The position numbers and the translations under genes are program-made. Below, one piece after another: positions 1-13,402 of a DNA stretch of 64,000 nt. The notes under the pieces were generated by a model. It had not been told where the DNA came from, did not search any database, and was given only the letters and a program-made list of their open reading frames with translations. Origin of the DNA: Erythrobasidium yunnanense (lineage: Eukaryota; Basidiomycota; Cystobasidiomycetes; Erythrobasidiales; Erythrobasidiaceae); contig BCJC01000001.1 of NCBI GenBank assembly GCA_001600175.1, positions 682,001 through 746,000 of the forward strand, written 5' to 3'. Numbering within the stretch: position 1 is the first letter of the stretch; each line of letters begins with the position of its first letter.

Positions 1-187
1 ATCCTGATGCCCAATACTGCAAACTACCTCCATACGCCGTCTCGATGATTTCCTGTGCCTAGCTAGGTTACCGATATCTATTTATAGCAAATAATAACAA
101 TCAGAAAACTTGGCGGCTATGCAGCTTGTCCTAACTCTTCTTCAGCTCTTCTTATCTCCTCTCCTCCCACATCGATCTACATAAACC

Positions 188-1064
188 ATGATACGCCTTT
201 CCAGCCTGCTACTGCTCATTCTGTCATTGCTGGCTGGACGGGCCTTGTCCCAGGACGCTCTGACGTGCCATGTACGCTCGGCTCTCAAGGCTCGAGGTCT
301 GCGTAACTTGATTGAGAAAAGTTGAGCACACAGGTGATACAAAGCCAAGGCGGAGGCGCTTCAGGCGGCCCTACTTCAATAACGACATACTGCAATCCAT
401 CCATTGCATGCAACAGTACTGAACTCCAAAGCTTCGGTCAAAATGGACGTACGATGCCGCCTAGTAATAATACTGGCTGTGCGGCCGTAAGCGGCTTTGC
501 GAGCCAGACGTACTGCGATGGAACGGTGTGGTTCGTCACGGAAGGTAGCGGTGGGACGTGAGTAGCTTCCTTCTTCTCATCTTGATTGTTATCGTTACCC
601 ATTGGTGATTGCTTTGCTGATCATGTATTTATATATTGGTGCAGCTCAACGTATATCTGCCTTTGCGGGCGGAATATCACGAACTGCCCGCCTGATAATC
701 AGAGTAGGCTCTCCAATATCGAGAGGTATATCTATACATGCTGAAAGTCTTGGTAGCTCTATCAGCCGTTGGCTACTATACGACCGATACTTCCGGCAAA
801 GACATCACTTCGCTTTCGTACAGCGACCCTGCTATAACAAGCTCAGGAGACCCCTTCAGCATCATTACGACCGGAAGTTTCCCCACCTCTAGCGTATCTG
901 TGACTTCGGCAGCGTCAAGCATGTCGATGTCTGCTTCCTTTACGAGTGCGACGTCTCAGCCCCAGCAAACAGGCGCTGCGGACAGATATATCGCTGTAAA
1001 GAGCGCAATGGTCCTGCTGAGCGTCGCTGTATGTGTTGTGTGTGGGACAGACTTGTTGCGGTGA
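188..1064 (+). CDS. Secreted Cys/Ser-rich protein with GPI-anchor-type C-terminus
   Basis: I model four exons, 188-271, 334-557, 645-703 and 766-1064, which give 221 residues with all phases closing. The N-terminus (MIRLSSLLLLILSLLAG) is a clear signal peptide ending near ALSQ. The middle contains several cysteines (CNPS, IACN, GCAA, TYCD, CLCG, TNCPP), suggesting a small disulfide-bonded extracellular domain. The last 80 residues are rich in Ser and Thr and end in a hydrophobic stretch (VLLSVAVCVVCG), as in GPI-anchored wall or plasma-membrane proteins. I do not recognise the domain, so the function is unknown; cell-surface location is inferred from the ends of the protein. An AATAAA hexamer lies at 1118-1123, about 54 nt past the stop. 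Confidence 0.7.
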
Positions 1065-1448
1065 TCTTCTAGCATCCGGCACATGTGAACAATGCCAGGT
1101 TCGTATATACGTCAGTAAATAAACAAAAGTATAGTGTGAGTAGGTGCGATGCAGCGTAGTTACGAAGTACAGATGTGTAAGGCTTTGAAGAAATCCCAGC
1201 ACTGTGGTTGACTATTACTTGAGGATAAATTGTGAGAGACCCCAGGCGTTGATCAAATGCTTGTGCTCTGTATCTGTAAAGTGTTTAGACTCTCAGGTGC
1301 GCTGTGGCTTCCAGGGGGAGGAAGTTGGCCAAAAGGACGGTGTGAGGTACGTAGAGCCAGGCGTTGCTACAGTAAAGCATGCAGCTATATACAGATTGCT
1401 TGTAAATGCTACATGGATAACGTTTATTATCATGGCGGGGTCGACTTG
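1065..1448. other. Intergenic, convergent 3' regions
   Basis: This stretch separates two convergent genes. It holds a poly(A)-like AATAAA at 1118-1123 and otherwise only short open frames without recognisable features. Confidence 0.5.
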
Positions 1449-2249
1449 CTACAGTTTGGCTTGCTGTCTTTCCGGTACTACGTCTGGATGGAGCTCGACA
1501 GTGCATAGGATGCAGGTGTCCCTCAAGCTCGGCAGACGACTCTCATGATTGACTTTCTGATAATCTTCGCTCGCCAGCATATCCGCGAAATGTGTGATAG
1601 ACGGGTAGTGCGCCAAAGCGATCTCTTCCCAGCCATTCGCATCTTCATCCTTCAAACCTTGTTGAGGTATCGTCTTTCCTACTATCTTGGCTTTTCCACC
1701 GCGTTTGCTTCCGATATCTTTGGCGAAGGCAACTCCATAGCGCTTGTAGCTCTCATGTGCCTCTTTCCCCGGCTTGAAGGCTAGCAAATTGAGCATGCTC
1801 ACTGCTCCAGTATACTCTTTGCCAAATGTTCCAGCCCAGCTCTGCAAACCTTCATCTAGCTCGAGGCCTTGTGCGGAAGAAGCTATCTTGGGCTTCTTCA
1901 GCGAGCCAGTTAGGGGTGGCACGTCCCCTTGTCTGGGATTGAGTAGGCGTTGATTTGTTTCAGAGAAAGAGGAGAAGTGGCTGCCAGGCATTCCAGCTGC
2001 GATGCACCAATGCTCCTTGACACGATCCCGGCTAAGGTAGGCAGCTTCCAGAGGGGCAGAAACGATGACCAGCAGATCCCATTGTGTATCTAGTAGCTTG
2101 TCCTTTGAGATAGACTCGGGCCGGATGATCCAGCGTATGCATTTAGAGATTACGAGAGGTGGAGGTGAGAGTGTTCGCAGAGAGCTGGCATAGCTGGATA
2201 AAGAGGTACCTTGCTGAAGCTGGATGAGATGAGCGTGTATGACTGGCAT
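1449..2249 (-). CDS. Dimeric alpha/beta-barrel protein (DUF1330/EthD-like)
   Basis: This is a single intronless frame of 266 residues starting MPVIHAHLIQL. The second half looks like one ferredoxin-like alpha+beta barrel unit: a strand (VSMLNLLAFKPG), a helix with Tyr and Arg (HESYKRYGVAF), the strand around IALAHYPS, then HFADMLASEDYQ and a closing strand (DTCILCTVEL). That order is typical of DUF1330/EthD-like small barrels, which often act as dimers in oxidative or degradative chemistry. The N-terminal half (LLVIVSAPLE) may be a second, more diverged unit. No specific reaction can be assigned. The gene is divergent from the lipase-like gene that begins at 2836. Confidence 0.65.
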   Translation of the reverse strand: MPVIHAHLIQLQQGTSLSSYASSLRTLSPPPLVISKCIRWIIRPESISKDKLLDTQWDLLVIVSAPLEAAYLSRDRVKEHWCIAAGMPGSHFSSFSETNQRLLNPRQGDVPPLTGSLKKPKIASSAQGLELDEGLQSWAGTFGKEYTGAVSMLNLLAFKPGKEAHESYKRYGVAFAKDIGSKRGGKAKIVGKTIPQQGLKDEDANGWEEIALAHYPSITHFADMLASEDYQKVNHESRLPSLRDTCILCTVELHPDVVPERQQAKL

Positions 2250-2835
2250 CGTCCAGACCGACTCCCTGAATGTTATGTGCAGAAAACAAGCGAGTCCTTC
2301 TCAAGATGTTTCCGACATCTCGAAGACGCAGCAGTCTTGCTCCCAATTGGATACGGACACTACGAAATTCGTCGTTATCTGCTTGAGGACTTGATATCCA
2401 AGACCATTCCGCTGTCGAGTCCACTTCTTCCTGCAGATAGCGAATGCTGAAGACCTCTACTGATTGACCCGAAGCTCAAGATGGACCCCAGAGCTAACGA
2501 CAAGCTGATGTACCCAAGCAGGCAACAATAATCGCTTGTTTCTCTTGAGGTTGGCCGAGTCTTCGTCCCTCTCTTGACTTTCTCTATGCCATGCCTGCCA
2601 AGGATGGGGGAAGGCTTCGCACGGTCAGAGCGATAAACATTGCAAGCAACCCAAGAAACGACCACTTCTATCAGAACACAACTTCTGCTGCTTCCTACTT
2701 GCTACCTTCCTCTCCCATCAGCTGCTCCAGACGTACCTTGTTTCGGGCATTGTTTATCGCATAATCGTTGACGTCTGCACCTTGGTACACCTTCATTTCC
2801 CACTCACACAATAACCGCCAACTCGCAAGACAGCC
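2250..2835. other. Divergent intergenic region
   Basis: This shared upstream region lies between the barrel protein (-) and the lipase-like gene (+). I see no coding potential or conserved element. Confidence 0.4.
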
Positions 2836-4376
2836 ATGTTCAAGAAGCTTGCCCTTGTAGGCGCAGTCGCCGGGCTCGCACAAGTCGCAGTCGCCCAGAG
2901 CAACGATACCATCTGGCACAACCGATACCAGCGAGTTACTCGTCCGGTTTGCATGATACTTGAAGTCATCTAATACTTATTACTTTTGTGTTCAGTGCCA
3001 TTCTGTCGATGTCAGCCTACGGAGATGTAAGTGCACTGTATCTAGACCACAGATACGACAACAGCTGACAGCCGATTACAGTACAACAACCTCTGCCCGC
3101 AAGTCTTCACCCGGGACAGCATGCTCGCCAATTTCCCAGGCAGCGACTTCGTACCATGGGAGGTAATCGAGACTTTCGGTCCTACACCATCAGGCGCAGA
3201 AGGCTACGTCGTCATGATCAGAGAGATGGACAAAGTCGTTATCGTATTCAAGGGTGACTATATCCTCGAGAGACAGCTCAACGACACGGTCGCATCTTGG
3301 GATGCCCTAGGCTTGGGTGCCGGCACATGCGATGGTTGCACAGTGAACGCGTTTGCGTTACAAGGATACTTGGAGGCTAGAGCAGAGACTAACAATTGGG
3401 CTATCGCTCGCCAGCGCGCGGAAGAGACTGGTCTCGAGACCTCCATTACTGGGTAAGATACTCGTATAATAGATCTCACAAAGACCGAAGCTGATATTGA
3501 GTGTATTCAGACATGGGCTGGGAGGCATGCATAGTCTTCTCGCTTCGGTCGATCTAGGCTGGGCCGGAATCTGCAGGTGGAGCCACAACTACGTAAGCTT
3601 GTCATTCCCACGCACATACCTTCTATCTGACGCTTTTCATCGTGAAGGGCACACCCCGAACGTTCAACGCAGCCGGTGCCGCCTTCTACAATCGACTCTT
3701 CCAAGGCGAAGCCGGTGAACGAGGAGTTGCAAACAACGATGGCATCCCCGAGATCATTCCCCAGGGACCGAACTACGAGCACACCAACACCGCTTTCTAC
3801 TACGATGGCTACTCGGCGACATATCAGATGAATATGCATATATGCAGAGACCAGCCTGAAGACAATGCGTGCGCGCCAAGAACGCCTTACCGGGATGCGG
3901 ACCACTACTTCTACTTTAGCAATGTAAGTGCTTCATTTTTATCACGTCATTTGTCCGTGCTCATGCAAAGACATTTACACAGGTCGGCCAGTGCGGTCAG
4001 GGACGATGGAGAGAAGTAAGGGAGGACAACGAAGCTTTCATCTCCTCCGAACTATCTGCGTGAGCTATATCTCTCCCCCACCCCCTCTTCAACGCTGACC
4101 AGCTTCATGTTGACTAGATTCCGCGAGACTTCCACTGCCTCTCTACCTGCCGTCAATGCCACAGCAGCTGCAACCTCCACTTCGGCCAATTCTACGGCCT
4201 CTAGCACCGCGATCAGCACTTCTGCACCAGCTTCGACCGTAGCTGCCGGCATTGCTGGAGCAAACAACGCTGCCCTGCCCAACGCCAACGATGTCTCGGC
4301 TGCTTCATCATTACAAGCTTCGCTCTTCTCCGCATCCACTGTTTTCGGTGCTGCAGTATTGGCTTTCTTCGCCTAG
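2836..4376 (+). CDS. Secreted class-3 lipase-like protein, nucleophile Ser replaced by Gly
   Basis: Seven exons (2836-2930, 2996-3026, 3082-3452, 3511-3592, 3648-3923, 3983-4059, 4118-4376) give 396 residues with all phases closing. A signal peptide (MFKKLALVGAVAGLAQVAVA) is followed by a class-3 lipase core: strand VVIVFKGD, the nucleophile elbow, GTPRTFN, a candidate acid in NNDGIPEIIP, and a candidate histidine in DADHYFYF. The elbow reads TGHGLGG where active family members have GHSLGG, so the catalytic serine is absent. The tail is Ala/Ser/Thr-rich and ends hydrophobic (FGAAVLAFFA), consistent with a GPI anchor. Intron 1 begins GCGAGT rather than GT; only this choice keeps frame into LSMSAYGD. 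I infer a non-catalytic surface protein or an enzyme with altered chemistry. Confidence 0.8.
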
Positions 4377-4939
4377 ATTCGACTTTTCACATAAGCCTGA
4401 TCCTGCTACGACTGGAATACCATCCAGGTCAAACAGGTTGCGCACACCTATATGAACAATCCCGACTATATTTCCGTCGACTCCAAAAATCCTGATGGAC
4501 TCCGATGACCTCGTCTGATAAGCAGTAGATACTCGTTTCGTCGCTTTTCTCCCGGGGCATACCTATCTCCTTCTATTTCTTTGTAGTTAACCCATCATAC
4601 CTATCCTAGAAGTCGGCTCCGTGCGAGTGAGAAGTAAAAGGACACTATTAGCTGGCAAAGCGAGCAAATACTTTAGACAATCGCTGCTTCAGGCCTTGAA
4701 AGGGCTTGTGAGATGCTTCTTGCTACTACTAACGCGGCTGCATACACACACAAGCACGATTTTGGTACCTGTCAACCTGTCATGATAGCCGGAAGATCCA
4801 TGATTTGTCAGCAAATGGCGTCAGGGAGCGCGGAGTTCTGACAGCCGTGCTCTTAACTGGCTTAGACATCTTTCTAATAGCTTGTCAGTATCTTCTTCCA
4901 CCAACCCTTCTCTACCTTTTGCAATCTCGTCCAGCAAAA
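4377..4939. other. Intergenic region
   Basis: The region lies between the lipase-like gene and the glutathione transferase. It contains a short CA repeat near 4743 and nothing else that I can interpret. Confidence 0.4.
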
Positions 4940-6223
4940 ATGCCTATGCCAGATGAGAAGATTCACCCGACAGCAACTGGAGAAGCCAAAAAGACAGTAG
5001 ATGCACATCAAGAGCCACAAGATTTTGTCTTCTATAGTGGTGAGTGCAAGCCCTTTCCGTGCTAGTGTGCTAGGATAGCAGAAACATAGAGGCTAATGCT
5101 AGTCGCGTACAGGCTGGTTGTGAGTTCTACTTTGATAGCGCAGTACTGGACACCGTCCACTCTGTCTCCTATCCTTCTCCATAATCAAACACTCCTCAAT
5201 GAAAGCTTGAAGCTGACTTAAAACGATCTTCTTCAGCTGTCCTTTCGTCCAACGAGCTTGGCTAGCTCTAGAAGAGAAGAAAATCGAGTATACTTACAAA
5301 GAGATCAATCCATACACTAAGGAGAAATCATATTTCAAGATCTCGCCGAAAGGCCTGGTACCTGTGAGTGTGCTGGTCAAGCTGGGGAGGAAGAAAGCTG
5401 AACAAGATGACAGGCCGCAACCTATCATGGCAAGCCTATGCACGAGTCTGAGGTGATTCTGGAGTTCATTGAAGATGGTATGCTGCTCTATAGCCTGCGT
5501 TATCGAAGCGCACGCTGATCTCGATGCAGCTTATCCGGACAAGAAGCCCAATCTGCGCCCGACCGATCCATATGAAGCTGCACAGATGCGTATTGCTGTA
5601 GATGTGAGTAATTATGGACTTCTTGTTGAGGTGAACTTGCTGAATTGCCTCGATACAGCATATCAGCAAAAGCATCATTCCCACTTACTTCAAGCTCCTG
5701 CAAGCCCAAGAGAAGGATAAGCAAGATTCAGCCAGAGAAGATCTTGTGAAAGCCTTCAATGCTTTCGGAGAGAAAGTTAAAGGCCCATACTGGTGTGTAT
5801 CGAAGAAACAGATCGGACAAAGTGTCCTGGGCTGATCTTTAAGGTACAGGGCTGGAGACAATGTCACATTCGCCGACCTGGTATTAGCACCTTTTGCTGC
5901 TCGTATGTACATCCTTGCGGAACATCGCGAGCTTTCAGACGATCTCCTGAACGACAATTTCAAGAGTGAGCGAGCACAGAATGCGGGTTGCCTGTGTTGT
6001 ATTGCTAATGCACCTTCATAGACTGGAGAGAAGCTATCCTACAGCGGGATAGCGTGAAGAAAACCCTGAGCGATCCCGAGCACTACGTCGAAATCTACGA
6101 TAGATACCTCAAGAACGAAGCCCAGTCCGAGATGGCCAAAGGTACTCGTGGAGGGACCGTGAGTACCGCTCATCGGTTTTGCGCTTGCTTAGCTGACCAT
6201 GTATGATGCAGGGCGAGCCATGA
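4940..6223 (+). CDS. Omega-like glutathione S-transferase
   Basis: Nine exons (4940-5039, 5113-5119, 5237-5363, 5414-5477, 5530-5603, 5659-5792, 5850-5965, 6022-6158, 6212-6223) give 256 residues. The thioredoxin-fold N-terminal domain carries SGWFCPFVQRAW with the reactive Cys near residue 37, the mark of Cys-type omega/GSTO-like enzymes. GLVPAATYHGKPMHES is the cis-Pro and glutathione-binding stretch. The helical C-terminal domain contains WAGDNVTFADLVLAPF, the N-capping motif of the GST fold. Such enzymes catalyse glutathione-dependent thiol transfer, dehydroascorbate reduction or deglutathionylation in the cytosol. Exon 2 is only seven bases long and encodes part of the catalytic GWF. A second in-frame ATG at 4946 is an alternative start. 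Confidence 0.9.
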
Positions 6224-6343
6224 ATGCGGTTGCATCGTAGATCATGCTCCTGTTGCATGCATTTAGCCTGCATATGTAGCATAGCGAGCCTGATTTCTTC
6301 TTAGCGGAGGCTAGGCGACTTCCGAAGCATTGCATATCTTCCT

Positions 6344-7160
6344 TCAGTCTTCGAACGACAGCATCTTCTTCGCTGATTTCCGTTTCGCTTTCATGGCAGC
6401 CTTCTCTTCTTTCGTCAAGGGCGCCTTCTTCTTCTGTTCTTCCTTATCCACTGACTCCGCTAGCTCCGGTAGTGCTTCGCTTTCCTGAATCTTGTTTGGG
6501 ATGGAAGCGGTCTCCGTCTTCGTCCTTTTGACTAGATCGCCGAAAGACCCTGTCCCTCCTCCATCCTCTGCGCCTTCTACATCGTCCATTGTCTGTATCT
6601 TCCGCTTGCCTTTTACTCCAGTTTTCCCGCTAGAGAAGCGTAGAGATGCGTCTTTACGGGCCGCTTGACTTGTTGTTGTCGCAGGTGCAGTAGGTGCATC
6701 TGTATACACAATCAGCCAGGGAAAGGACAGTATAAGCTTGAATGCACACCTTTCTTGGCCTCTGCCGCCTCCGCTTCAGTGAGGTGTTTGCCCTCTTTTA
6801 GGACGACGACTTGAGGAGCTTCTTCTCCAAAATCATAAGCGTCTTCATCAGAAGGTGCATCTCCATTGGGGTCATCATCGGGTCGCGTAGGAATAGGAGG
6901 TCTATCAGAATTGCTCGAGCTCGACCTGAATGGCCAAGGTGACGCGATAAAGATGAGCTATGACCAGGGATATCGAGTTTCTTGCTACGTACGGTCCAGC
7001 CAGAGCGGTACCGATATTCTGCAAGAACTTCGGTTTCCGCTGGTCGTAGGTGAGACCTTGTCAGATGCGTCAACAACAGCTTCGACACCGTCCATCGAGA
7101 ATCTTCACCTCGAAGCTGATTTGCGCTGGGTCCGCCGTCGCGGTCTTTCCCTTTGCCCAT
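6344..7160 (-). CDS. DUF4604 (KIAA1143-type) nuclear-like basic protein
   Basis: On the minus strand I model exons 7109-7160, 6993-7056, 6750-6925 and 6344-6699, giving 215 residues. The order matches DUF4604: an N-terminal LTYDQRKPKFLQNIG, then RPPIPTRPDDDP, an acidic DAYDFGEEAPQVVVLKEGKH segment, EAEAAEAKK, and a Lys-rich end (KSAKKMLSFED). The family is conserved from fungi to animals (human KIAA1143), is small and highly charged, and has no established biochemical role. The charge and Lys clusters suggest nuclear location (inference). The gene ends about 120 bp from the glutathione transferase stop (convergent) and starts about 190 bp beyond the 3' end of MCM6. Confidence 0.8.
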
Positions 7161-7346
7161 GTTGGAATTTCGCGACAAGCAGAAGAAACATGATTACCGT
7201 TTTCAACGCTAAACCGCTACAAGCCCATACGAATACACAAGAGAAGGACAAGGTGTAATGAACACAGAACAAGAATAGATCGAATAGCACAGACGCCCAA
7301 GAAAGCCATACCGGGAAGATTGAGAAGAGCGGTCCAGCCAGCCTTA

Positions 7347-10853
<3,507 letters not shown>

Positions 10854-11732
10854 TCGATTATTGTGCTTGTGGTTGGCAGAAGAAAGAAAGAAAGTCAAGA
10901 AGTCGGATTGACGCGACGCGTAGAGCTGGTTTGATGGATACGGATAGGAAAGCATTACACAATATTCATTGGATCCGTACATCAGATTCACACACAACAA
11001 CACTCTGGCTTGTTCTAAGACTTCAGGTCTCAAGCTCGTTGATCCAGGCTGCCGTCTCTGCTTCGATTCAGAACGCATCAGTCATGGAAGCTTGCGATAC
11101 CGCTATAGGCATCCTTGGACCAATTGACGTGACCTGTCCTACTGCTGCTGACTCCCTGCCTGGCCGTCTTATCGTATACCGCTCCGCTATCTGAGAGACC
11201 TCGCGGGCCTTGTCCGCCCATCCCTTCATCAAGCACCGTGACCCTTTGTCCCTTCAGCCCGTCTCATATGCGATAGACGTAACGGTCGAATGTCGACGGT
11301 CAAGTCCCGATATGTGTGCTCTTTCAGCCTAAAGAGAACATCCCTTCCTGACATCGCATCGCACGACAAATCGATGCAAGGCCAGATGGAGCAGCTCTGC
11401 GTCCTACCATCCCTCCCGCCTTGTCTGCTTCACCATCTGCCGCTCTCTCGCTGATCTAGGACGTCCTTGTGAACTCCGACTGTTTGGCCCTCTAACTTGG
11501 TAACTTCGACAAATCACCTGGCTCACCCTAGATCGATACAGGGGTAGTAGTAGTACAGTAGTCTACTACGGCAGCTAGTAGAGAGAGTAGAACACGCCAT
11601 TTACCTGATCCGAGGGCCGACACTTGAGAAACGCCAATTTTCTTACGGCTGGAGCCCGGCGAAATCTCACTGATACTGGGTACGTCGTGAACTCTTCGAA
11701 TCTCTTCCGCAAGCTCGGGAACATGGTGCAGC
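10854..11732. other. Divergent intergenic region between MCM6 and the DUF3602-like gene
   Basis: About 880 bp with no convincing reading frame. It includes the MCB box near MCM6 and presumably both promoters. Confidence 0.5.
10916..10921. promoter_or_regulatory. MCB (MluI cell-cycle box) upstream of MCM6
   Basis: The palindrome ACGCGT lies 63 bp upstream of the MCM6 start and is directly preceded by an overlapping near-match (ACGCGA). In fungi this element binds the MBF factor and drives G1/S transcription of replication genes including MCMs. Its position is as expected; function here is inferred. Confidence 0.6.
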
Positions 11733-13097
11733 ATGCTGACTTTGGGACCCATCAGCCTTGTCGCTAGCCTTTTCCAGACCATGCTGGCTGCCTCGTCCTC
11801 CTCACATGTGAATGCTTCTCTTCTACCTGCGTTATCGCATTATCAAGTCAGGAGTCCTGCGCAGCCTATTAGGATGCATCAACAAGCAACAGCAATGTCC
11901 ATCCAGTCGCCAGAGTTATCATCCTCCAGCGATAAATCCAGTCCTGGGACATCTTCCTTCGATGACACCCTTCCTCCCACTCCGTGCTCTGCAAGGTCGA
12001 CCTTCAGTAACCTATCTAGACGGTCTCCTTCAGTCCACATCGAGGAATACTACCCTGGAATGGCCATTGGCGACAGAGCTTTCGGAGATCCTGACCAGAT
12101 CTCGCTGTATCAGCAGAATGGTGCTCAGCATATGTATACGAGCACTGGCCAGAAATCACCGTACAAGTCGATGTTCGACCTGATGAAACCTGCGGGAAGG
12201 ACTACTTCATCGGCCACTTCGATATCGGAACATTCACAAGAGATAGAGGTAGCGTCTACGCATACTAGGAGTTCGCTGCCCAAACAGCCACGAGCGATGG
12301 CTGCATCAAAGTGGACACAATTGGAATTTATCTCTCATCCACCACCTCCTTCATCGAGCAATCAGAACAGCTCTCGGAAATTCCTCTCATCGCGCTCGAT
12401 ACCGAATTTACGTGGGAAGACACAGAATCATGGCGCCTTGAAATTGGTAGTAAAAGCAGGGCATTCTCCAGGAGATTTGGATGGCGAAGACACCACGTCC
12501 GTCTTTACGACCGTCACTACATCTTCTACCGGGTCTGGCGATAATGTTATCTTGCCGTATGGACGAGGAGGAGCTGCGAGGGCGCCTTCGAGCGTGGAGA
12601 CGAGGATATACGGCGATTGCGACGATCCTGCGGAGATAGCGTATATGGACCCGCTGAAAGAAGTGAAGAGTGGGAAATCAGGCGGCAAGCAGTTCGTGCA
12701 GGGGCTATTCGGGAAGAAGGACAAAAGCCTGTCGAATCTGAGCGTCAGCGTCACTGCGCAGAATCCATCATCGGCACATGCATCTCGGAATGCTTCTGTG
12801 GAGACTATCTCTGCACAATCCACGCATTCTGGACGATCGATCCATTCAGATGACTGGGAGCAGTATAATGCCAAAGCGATCATGTATGGTCGAGGAGGAG
12901 CAGGGCGCAAAGAATCGAAATCTACGAGATTACAGCATATTCAGGAAGAGAAGGAAGTGCTGGCGCAGATTGCGGCTGAACAGAAGGCAGTGGAGGGAAG
13001 GTTAAAGGATAAGCTACCGGCTTATGGGAGAGGGGGTGCGGCAAGGACGATAGGTGCAAAGGCACAGAAGGGAAAGGAGAAGGATGATGGGGAGTGA
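11733..13097 (+). CDS. DUF3602-like protein with three YGRGGA repeats
   Basis: One uninterrupted frame of 454 residues if the first ATG is used; later in-frame ATGs (11781, 11869) are plausible starts. The N-terminal 250 residues are Ser/Pro-rich and probably disordered. Three copies of a short motif follow near residues 276, 385 and 431: PYGRGGAARA, MYGRGGAGRK and AYGRGGAART. Repeats of this type define the fungal DUF3602 family, which has no established function. A basic helix (QHIQEEKEVLAQIAAEQKA) sits between the last two copies. It has no signal peptide and no membrane segment. I cannot assign a role beyond a soluble, low-complexity protein. Confidence 0.7.
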   Translation: MLTLGPISLVASLFQTMLAASSSSHVNASLLPALSHYQVRSPAQPIRMHQQATAMSIQSPELSSSSDKSSPGTSSFDDTLPPTPCSARSTFSNLSRRSPSVHIEEYYPGMAIGDRAFGDPDQISLYQQNGAQHMYTSTGQKSPYKSMFDLMKPAGRTTSSATSISEHSQEIEVASTHTRSSLPKQPRAMAASKWTQLEFISHPPPPSSSNQNSSRKFLSSRSIPNLRGKTQNHGALKLVVKAGHSPGDLDGEDTTSVFTTVTTSSTGSGDNVILPYGRGGAARAPSSVETRIYGDCDDPAEIAYMDPLKEVKSGKSGGKQFVQGLFGKKDKSLSNLSVSVTAQNPSSAHASRNASVETISAQSTHSGRSIHSDDWEQYNAKAIMYGRGGAGRKESKSTRLQHIQEEKEVLAQIAAEQKAVEGRLKDKLPAYGRGGAARTIGAKAQKGKEKDDGE

Positions 13098-13402
13098 AAC
13101 GGACAATTCGATATCTGCTGAGTTTGGGGGTATGAGAATAGAGGTCAAACGTTATATAGAGATCATAAACACACTAATGTACGGTAGATCGACAACCACC
13201 CTAATCTCGCGCGATAATGCATCATCTGCCGCTTCTGAACATCTGATAGACGGTGCACCAGAAGCTGATGATAAACGGAGGCCATGTCATCCGGACATGC
13301 ATGAGAAGGATAGCAACTCGAATAGAGCATCCGGGGCAGATCTTGCATCGCTTTGACAGGTCGACTGGCCCTTGACTTCACTTCGATATCTTCAGACACG
13401 CC
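13098..13402. other. Intergenic region upstream of MTR10
   Basis: About 300 bp between two genes on the same strand. I see nothing beyond a likely terminator and promoter. Confidence 0.35.

Noticed and set aside
1-187. Upstream gene end at the left edge
   Set aside because: No frame with family features enters from the left; the first 187 bases look like promoter sequence of the gene starting at 188.
11812-12910. Several 80-160 codon frames overlapping the YGRGGA-repeat gene on both strands
   Set aside because: They are shadows of the 454-residue frame, which alone carries repeated motifs.
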